44,371 bases of DNA from a virus: positions 1 through 44,371 of IMG/VR virus record IMGVR_UViG_3300050821_001788. One strand, given 5' to 3'. This document shows positions 40,062 to 44,371 of this stretch, piece after piece (the first letter of the stretch is position 1; the number at the start of each line of letters is the position of its first letter). A program made the translations under genes and the position numbers. A model generated the notes under the pieces. It did not search any database and was not told the origin of the DNA. It worked only from the letters and a program-made list of their open reading frames with translations.

Positions 40062-40150
40062 TGTTTCCTCAGGACAACTCTGGCTGGATAATTCTCCTGC
40101 TCGCCGCGCTTGTTATCTTGTTCATGTTCGCGGTTATTCAGTTCTACTGA
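40061..40150 (+). CDS. Very small single-segment membrane peptide
   Basis: A 29-residue peptide: MFPQDNSG then one membrane helix (WIILLLAALVILFMFAVIQF). It begins in a TAATG overlap with the holin candidate. Its stop (40148-40150) lies next to the stop of the convergent replication gene. It could modulate the holin or have another membrane role. Confidence 0.5.
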   Translation: MFPQDNSGWIILLLAALVILFMFAVIQFY

Positions 40151-41424
40151 AGCAGGTTCCCATCCTGATCAATATCCGGGACTGTGGCTTTATACATCCG
40201 CAGTCCCGTTTTCGGATCGAGATTCGTCGCCCGCAGCATCCCTGCCTTTTCCATGATCCCGATGACCCGTTCGATCGAATGCATTGGGATATGTTCCTTG
40301 GCGAAGTTGATTATCTTCCGCTCCGCTACTGGGCCTCGGGCTCCGATGGTAAGCACGTAATGGTATATCTCATCCATTGCTCGGGCGTCTGCATTACCAG
40401 CACCCGCTTTGAAGATATCTGGCATGGTTGATTCTGCTTCAATAAGCCAACCAAGTGCTCGGTTGAAGTCGTCTTTGGTAAGGAGTAGCACGTCACTACG
40501 ATCGATTGCAGAGACCATTGAGAGTTTGTACAGATGAACTCGTCGTCTTGTGGCATAGTGTATAAGCTTTGGGTGTGATACTTGCGGGGGCTCTCCGAGA
40601 GTTCGCCAGTTGTTGACAGCGGTTCGGTAGTCTGGTGTAACCTCAAACTTACCAACAAGGCCAGCGATAGCATTGAGATCATGTACAAGCTCGGGACTAG
40701 GGCCAGCCGCAGTCTTGATTTCAAAGTCATCGCCGATACTCCGTTCGTCTGAGAAGATCATAATCACCCGCGAGGTGAAGCCTTGTTCCCATGCGGTCTC
40801 TGGCATGTATTTCATTAGGTTGGAAGGAGTAGTGCCACATATGAGGTTGAGTTGCGGGGATTTGATTTTGATATTAAGGTCATTTCCACGTCGCGTTTGG
40901 CCATAGGGTTGAGGATCATAGAAGTCCGACATAACGCCAATAGCTTCATCATCGTATTTATGCATGAATGCTGAGAGTTCATCAGCGGTAATATAGATGG
41001 TATTGTATTCAAGTTGATCCAGGTCTTTTCCATTTGTAATCACCACGTTTCGTTTCGATTTTGCCACCGCATCGATCATCGAACTCGCACTCATACTCGT
41101 TGGCGCATTCCTCGGGTCCGGCGTCTCCAGATAATACTTCTTCGCGGCTCGGATACTCCGCGTCTTCCCCACCCCCGGATGGCCGACTAAGAAGCAGTAG
41201 ATGTTAGGATGCAATCTCTCATTCCCCGAGATCACATACACCCGCTGCTCGACCGCCGCAGCGATCGTCGATATCGCGGCCCATTTCCGAAACAACTCCG
41301 GCGACTCAAGCGCGGCCGTTGCCTCGACGAAGGATTCGATCCAAGAGCGACACTTGCGGCTGGCGTCGCCGTTGGTCTTGGCCGGCGTAGTCTTTAAGTC
41401 CGTCTGGATTAGCTTCACTGACAT
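40144..41424 (-). CDS. P-loop ATPase, DUF3987-like (putative replicative helicase)
   Basis: A 426-residue protein. Walker A is GHPGVGKT (81-88), Walker B IYITADEL (143-150, D148 and E149), with a serine- and threonine-rich sensor region (LNLICGTTPSNLMKY) and an arginine-finger-like TSRVIMIFSDE. It begins near residue 25 with WIESFVEATAALESPELFRKWAAISTIA, the pattern of DUF3987-type phage ATPases that act as helicase or helicase loader. I chose the ATG at 41424; an in-frame ATG at 41478 lacks a ribosome site. The first 119 nt overlap the end of the polymerase gene. Confidence 0.75.
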   Translation of the reverse strand: MSVKLIQTDLKTTPAKTNGDASRKCRSWIESFVEATAALESPELFRKWAAISTIAAAVEQRVYVISGNERLHPNIYCFLVGHPGVGKTRSIRAAKKYYLETPDPRNAPTSMSASSMIDAVAKSKRNVVITNGKDLDQLEYNTIYITADELSAFMHKYDDEAIGVMSDFYDPQPYGQTRRGNDLNIKIKSPQLNLICGTTPSNLMKYMPETAWEQGFTSRVIMIFSDERSIGDDFEIKTAAGPSPELVHDLNAIAGLVGKFEVTPDYRTAVNNWRTLGEPPQVSHPKLIHYATRRRVHLYKLSMVSAIDRSDVLLLTKDDFNRALGWLIEAESTMPDIFKAGAGNADARAMDEIYHYVLTIGARGPVAERKIINFAKEHIPMHSIERVIGIMEKAGMLRATNLDPKTGLRMYKATVPDIDQDGNLLQ

Positions 41425-42811
41425 CGCCCTTGTTCCACCCCACTTTACAGTCGTAAGGAATCCGCAACACGCGACCATGCTGTAACGGGATTTCTTCGAC
41501 GAGGTCTTCTTGTAGCGCTGGGATTATTTCATCTTCGAGTTCCTCGGGGTACATGAAGGTAAGCGCGTCGTGGTCTTGCATCATTAGGATCGCGGTGCGC
41601 TTGCGCCAGATGCGGAGCATGGCTCTATTCACGATATCCGCAAGACTTCCTTGAGGATCGTATGCAATTGCTTCACGAAGCGTACTCGGGTCGTTTCGTC
41701 TACCGAAGAACCAGCGCTTGCGTCCACTAAGCGAAATAAGATATCCTTCTGTGCGAAGTCGTCGATCAACTGATCCGTGCCAAAGGAGGTGAGCAGGAAA
41801 TGCTTGAAAGTACTTTGGCTGGAAGTCTCTGACAACGGTTTCTGGAAGCTTGGCTTGTCCTGCGAGGGTCTTTGGTTGTCCACCATAATTCGAACCGTGT
41901 CCGAGCTTCTTACACATGAAACGATAACTGTAGTGTCGGTAATACGGACGTTCGGCGATATGCTTATCTCGATTGAGGTCACCGGTCCATCCAAGTTTCG
42001 ACCAGCAGATTCTAGCAACAGCTGTATGCACATCTCCAGATTCGACGGCATCTAAGTATCTCCCATCTTTGAATAGATTCCACTCGATCGCTCCAACGCA
42101 GTAGCTCTCTCCGGACTTAGCGTCGAACTTTGCGAACTTATATCCTGGGTCCGCAACGAAGATAGATCGAAGTAGCTCTTCAACGTTCTGAAGGTTTCCT
42201 CCAGTACCGAATTCGGAGAAGGAGGACGAGAATCTTCCCGTGTTAGTGCCTGCAATATTATACGAAGTTCGCATTCTTCCATCGGGATCGATTCCTGTTT
42301 TGAGTACGGAGATTTTCTTAGCAAGGTCCCGCATGGCCATCAGATGCGCTACGATTGGCTTTGCGATAAGATAGACTTCCATCTTCTCTAGCGCGGTGCG
42401 GTCTACAGTGGGTCGGCCCTTGGATCGGATCACGGGGATTTGCAGGTGTTGGTAGAAGAGCTTATGGAGATCGGGGTTGGAGCGCCAGCTGAACGTCGGC
42501 ATCCCGACACCGTCGAGGACGATCTGTTCTAGCTGCTGTTCTAGCTGGTCGATTTTGTCGTGGTAGGTGTCGATGACCTCTTGCTTCCGCCCCTGATCCA
42601 CCAATACGCCCCGCAATCGCATCTCCAGAGTCGGGCCTTGTAAGGCTCTAGAGAATGTATAGGTGCGTCTGGTACAATCATCCAATTGGGGTATAATAGT
42701 TTCAAGTACTTCCAATGTGACAACGCAATCCAGTCCATTATAAACTTGGTCTCGTTCCCATTGGTTTGTGACATCATCCGGCTTTGTTTCATCGGTGTTG
42801 ATGATCCTCAT
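41306..42811 (-). CDS. Family A DNA polymerase, polymerase part plus exonuclease motif III
   Basis: A 501-residue protein. Residues 20-40 hold VYNGLDCVVTLEV, the YxxxD motif III of a DEDDy proofreading exonuclease whose motifs I and II lie in the upstream ORF. Then come SNPDLHKLF (111-119), TGRFSS (191-196), motif A with D230 and E235 (DAKSGE), motif B around YRFMCKKLGHGSNYGG (296-311), and motif C QDHDAL (412-417), with GRKRWFFGR between. The normal motif C HDE is HDA here. It replicates phage DNA. The ATGA overlap with the upstream ORF at 42808-42811 couples the two. The final tail overlaps the ATPase gene. Confidence 0.9.
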   Translation of the reverse strand: MRIINTDETKPDDVTNQWERDQVYNGLDCVVTLEVLETIIPQLDDCTRRTYTFSRALQGPTLEMRLRGVLVDQGRKQEVIDTYHDKIDQLEQQLEQIVLDGVGMPTFSWRSNPDLHKLFYQHLQIPVIRSKGRPTVDRTALEKMEVYLIAKPIVAHLMAMRDLAKKISVLKTGIDPDGRMRTSYNIAGTNTGRFSSSFSEFGTGGNLQNVEELLRSIFVADPGYKFAKFDAKSGESYCVGAIEWNLFKDGRYLDAVESGDVHTAVARICWSKLGWTGDLNRDKHIAERPYYRHYSYRFMCKKLGHGSNYGGQPKTLAGQAKLPETVVRDFQPKYFQAFPAHLLWHGSVDRRLRTEGYLISLSGRKRWFFGRRNDPSTLREAIAYDPQGSLADIVNRAMLRIWRKRTAILMMQDHDALTFMYPEELEDEIIPALQEDLVEEIPLQHGRVLRIPYDCKVGWNKGDVSEANPDGLKDYAGQDQRRRQPQVSLLDRILRRGNGRA

Positions 42812-43920
42812 TTATCTCTACCTATCGTCTCCATCTTCCGCTCCGACTTCCAAGGTCCGTGATCAGTATAAATCGACCCAAGATACCCTAAGCCTTTGAG
42901 GCTTTCCGGCTGGAGCGCGTGGTGGAGGAGCATAGTGTCTTCGACGGCTGAAAATGTACGGATGCCGTAAGCTCGCCAGAGGAAGGCGATGTCGTAGAGC
43001 CCGTTTTGGAAGACCTTGGGTATCGATCCATCCTCAAGAACCGAACGTATAAGTCTCCAACACTGTTGTTCAAGCTCTTTAGTAGGCCAATAAGATCGGC
43101 TCTTTGTTCGTTCGTCATGGATAGGTATAACGATTGCAAGGTCGTGTCTTGGAGCGAAGCCAATGCATGTAATTTGGTTGCCACTGGTTTCAATATCGAC
43201 GGAAAGGATTTTACAGCCTTTAATGAATCGCTTGATGAATGTTCTAATGTAAGCGATCTCCGGCTCGATCCAGATTTCGCACTTCGGTCTGCGCACATCA
43301 GGGTAATCCTTTTCTTTGTTGATCTTCGTCAGGTCCGCTACCGTCGTCGGTCTGAGTTCCCATTGCCGCGTGACCGCAGCAGGGTGATAAGTACACAGAA
43401 GCTTGTAACCAGAGACAGTATGACTACTGGTACAAGTAGTCCCACGAAGCTTCGTGATACCAGTCCGACCGCCCAAAGCCCACAGAGCAGAGTTACCCAA
43501 AGCAACAATGAGATTTGGATCGTGAGCGAGTATTTCGTCACCAAGGCGATCCAGTTCATATTGGAACTCCTTTCGTACGTAGCCGGATTTGATCAGGGCT
43601 GGGAAGGCAGGGATCGATCCGACCTTCGGCCCACAGAAGAACTCTAGCTTATTCCCTGGCGGATGCTGTTGAAAGACGTTCGTCCGATAGACCTCAGGAT
43701 GCAATTCCCAGATCGCGTCTAGGCACCACGGGTCGTATGTTCGATAGTACTTCCCCATGAACTCTCGGTCAGAGGAGGTGAACTGAATCACCCCCGCATC
43801 GTTCAGCATGCGGAGGAGTTCAGCGCCCGAAGGACCAACGAACCCGCGACCGATTTTGGCTTCTTGTTCGCCTTGGGCCTCGCCTACCAAAAATACGGGA
43901 GTTGAAGAACCCATACTCAT
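42808..43920 (-). CDS. Uracil-DNA glycosylase fused to N-terminal part of proofreading exonuclease
   Basis: A 370-residue protein. Residues 1-200 are a uracil-DNA glycosylase of the family 4 type: GEAQGEQE (13-20), FVGPSGAELL (27-36), LIVALGNSALWALGG (137-151) and YHPAA (178-182). Residues 236-350 are the first part of a DnaQ/Pol I-type exonuclease: motif I D242-I-E244, motif II with N306 and D310 (FQNGLYDIAFL), then EDTMLLHHAL; motif III lies in the polymerase ORF. It would remove uracil from DNA and, with the polymerase, proofread. The iron-sulphur cysteines of typical family 4 enzymes are not clearly placed. ATGA overlaps join it to both neighbours. Confidence 0.88.
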   Translation of the reverse strand: MSMGSSTPVFLVGEAQGEQEAKIGRGFVGPSGAELLRMLNDAGVIQFTSSDREFMGKYYRTYDPWCLDAIWELHPEVYRTNVFQQHPPGNKLEFFCGPKVGSIPAFPALIKSGYVRKEFQYELDRLGDEILAHDPNLIVALGNSALWALGGRTGITKLRGTTCTSSHTVSGYKLLCTYHPAAVTRQWELRPTTVADLTKINKEKDYPDVRRPKCEIWIEPEIAYIRTFIKRFIKGCKILSVDIETSGNQITCIGFAPRHDLAIVIPIHDERTKSRSYWPTKELEQQCWRLIRSVLEDGSIPKVFQNGLYDIAFLWRAYGIRTFSAVEDTMLLHHALQPESLKGLGYLGSIYTDHGPWKSERKMETIGRDK

Positions 43921-44093
43921 CCTTCGTCCTCGATCAGCAGCAGTTCCGCTTTGCCATCCGCGATACTCAGCCAGAAATCGCCTTCGTTGTCTTTGAGATA
44001 TTCGATCTGGGTCGGCGATAGTCTATGCGCGTAAGCCTCCGCAGCTTCATACCGTTCGTGACGGGCGATATAGACCTTTGCGGTGATGCTCAT
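43917..44093 (-). CDS. Small hypothetical replication-region protein
   Basis: A 58-residue acidic protein (SITAKVYIARHERYEAAEAYAHRLSPTQIEYLKDNEGDFWLSI), probably alpha/beta. The ATG at 44093 has AAAGGAG 5 nt before it and overlaps the upstream TGA (ATGA); a GTG at 44099 is less likely. It overlaps the glycosylase gene by ATGA. No family is recognised. Confidence 0.6.
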   Translation of the reverse strand: MSITAKVYIARHERYEAAEAYAHRLSPTQIEYLKDNEGDFWLSIADGKAELLLIEDEG

Positions 44094-44371
44094 TTGCACT
44101 CCTTTAGCGCAAGATGCGCATAGCCTTCGATATCTTCCCAGTGCTGCTTCTCAAGCGATCTACCAGAAAGGATACGGGAAATCTTGAGCGAGATCATATC
44201 CAAGACTTCCTTCTCCACATCGTCGAGATGATCCCAGCCGTCGTAGCTGCGGAAGACGAACTTCAGCTTCTGGCTAAGCCTAGCGTTCGTTCTAAAGTCC
44301 CCGTGGGTACTATTCCGCTCAGCAGTCAGAGCCTCAACAGCCTGTGGCGAGTGTGTTATTCGCCCTGGCTG
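44090..44371 (-). CDS. DUF6378-like phage protein, C-terminal part (cut by window edge)
   Basis: The last 93 residues of a gene entering from the right edge. STHGDFRTNARLSQKLK, then WDHLDDVEKEVLDMISLKISRILSG and HWEDIEGYAHLAL, is the pattern of the DUF6378 phage family, in which nucleotide-metabolism or replication roles are suspected but not shown. The stop overlaps the next gene by ATGA, and the AAAGGAG within the final codons serves as its ribosome site. The start lies beyond the window. Confidence 0.75.
   Translation of the reverse strand, partial: QPGRITHSPQAVEALTAERNSTHGDFRTNARLSQKLKFVFRSYDGWDHLDDVEKEVLDMISLKISRILSGRSLEKQHWEDIEGYAHLALKECK

Noticed and set aside
42795-42830. A programmed -1 frameshift joining the glycosylase/exonuclease and polymerase ORFs.
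   Set aside because: No clear slippery heptamer is seen near the ATGA overlap, so reinitiation is the simpler reading; I keep a sequencing error as an open alternative.
1-44371. The window as a complete circular genome with a helicase gene crossing the ends.
   Set aside because: Joining the left-edge helicase frame (1-158, minus) to base 44371 gives a stop within a few codons, and the right-edge gene also lacks its start, so the two ends are not neighbours.
1-44371. tRNA genes, an integrase, a repressor or a phage RNA polymerase.
   Set aside because: No T-loop-like GGTTCGA element within a cloverleaf, no tyrosine or serine recombinase motifs, and no single-subunit RNA polymerase motifs were found; lifestyle outside this window remains open.

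Overview
The window is an incomplete stretch of a tailed, short-tailed (podovirus-type) bacteriophage genome. The virion genes combine a BPP-1-like head (Bbp16-like cement, Bbp17-like major capsid and Bbp19-like proteins) with a T7-like tail and ejection set (tail tubular A/B, gp13-like, gp14-like, gp15-like and a giant gp16-position protein). Sec and Tat signal peptides, a membrane-anchored GH24 lysozyme and TTGACT/TATAAT promoters point to a Gram-negative host. An alphaproteobacterium is my guess from the style of the proteins and cannot be proven here. No integrase, repressor, tRNA, RNA polymerase or reverse transcriptase is visible.

Layout: (1) 1-4865, minus strand: small early genes, beginning at the window edge with the N-terminus of a UvrD-like helicase, then an HNH endonuclease, zinc-finger-like proteins and hypothetical proteins. 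Two sigma70-type promoters (2349-2377 and 5007-5034) and one intrinsic terminator sit in this block. (2) 4866-5404: a divergent intergenic region with tandem 11-bp repeats on both sides of a long dyad, the best candidate for a replication origin or master control region. (3) 5405-40150, plus strand: one small gene, then a promoter/operator region (5774-5898), a GIY-YIG nuclease, terminase, portal, scaffold, capsid, cement, a run of secreted/fibre-like proteins, tail tubular proteins, internal virion proteins, a 1996-residue polyvalent protein and the lysis cassette. Most genes touch by ATGA, TGATG or TAATG overlaps, so the region is probably translated in a coupled way from a few long messages. 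(4) 40144-44371, minus strand: replication genes converging on the lysis cassette, namely a DUF6378-like protein (cut by the window edge), a small protein, a uracil-DNA glycosylase/exonuclease fusion, a family A DNA polymerase and a P-loop ATPase.

Three things stand out. Eight proteins in the virion/fibre block (14357-24235) start with apparent Sec or Tat signal peptides, which is odd for phage structural genes. The proofreading exonuclease of the DNA polymerase is divided between two overlapping ORFs, with catalytic motifs I and II fused to a uracil-DNA glycosylase and motif III left on the polymerase. The divergent control region has an ordered arrangement of inverted 11-bp repeats around a dyad. 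The two window ends do not join into an open helicase reading frame, so the genome continues outside the window.
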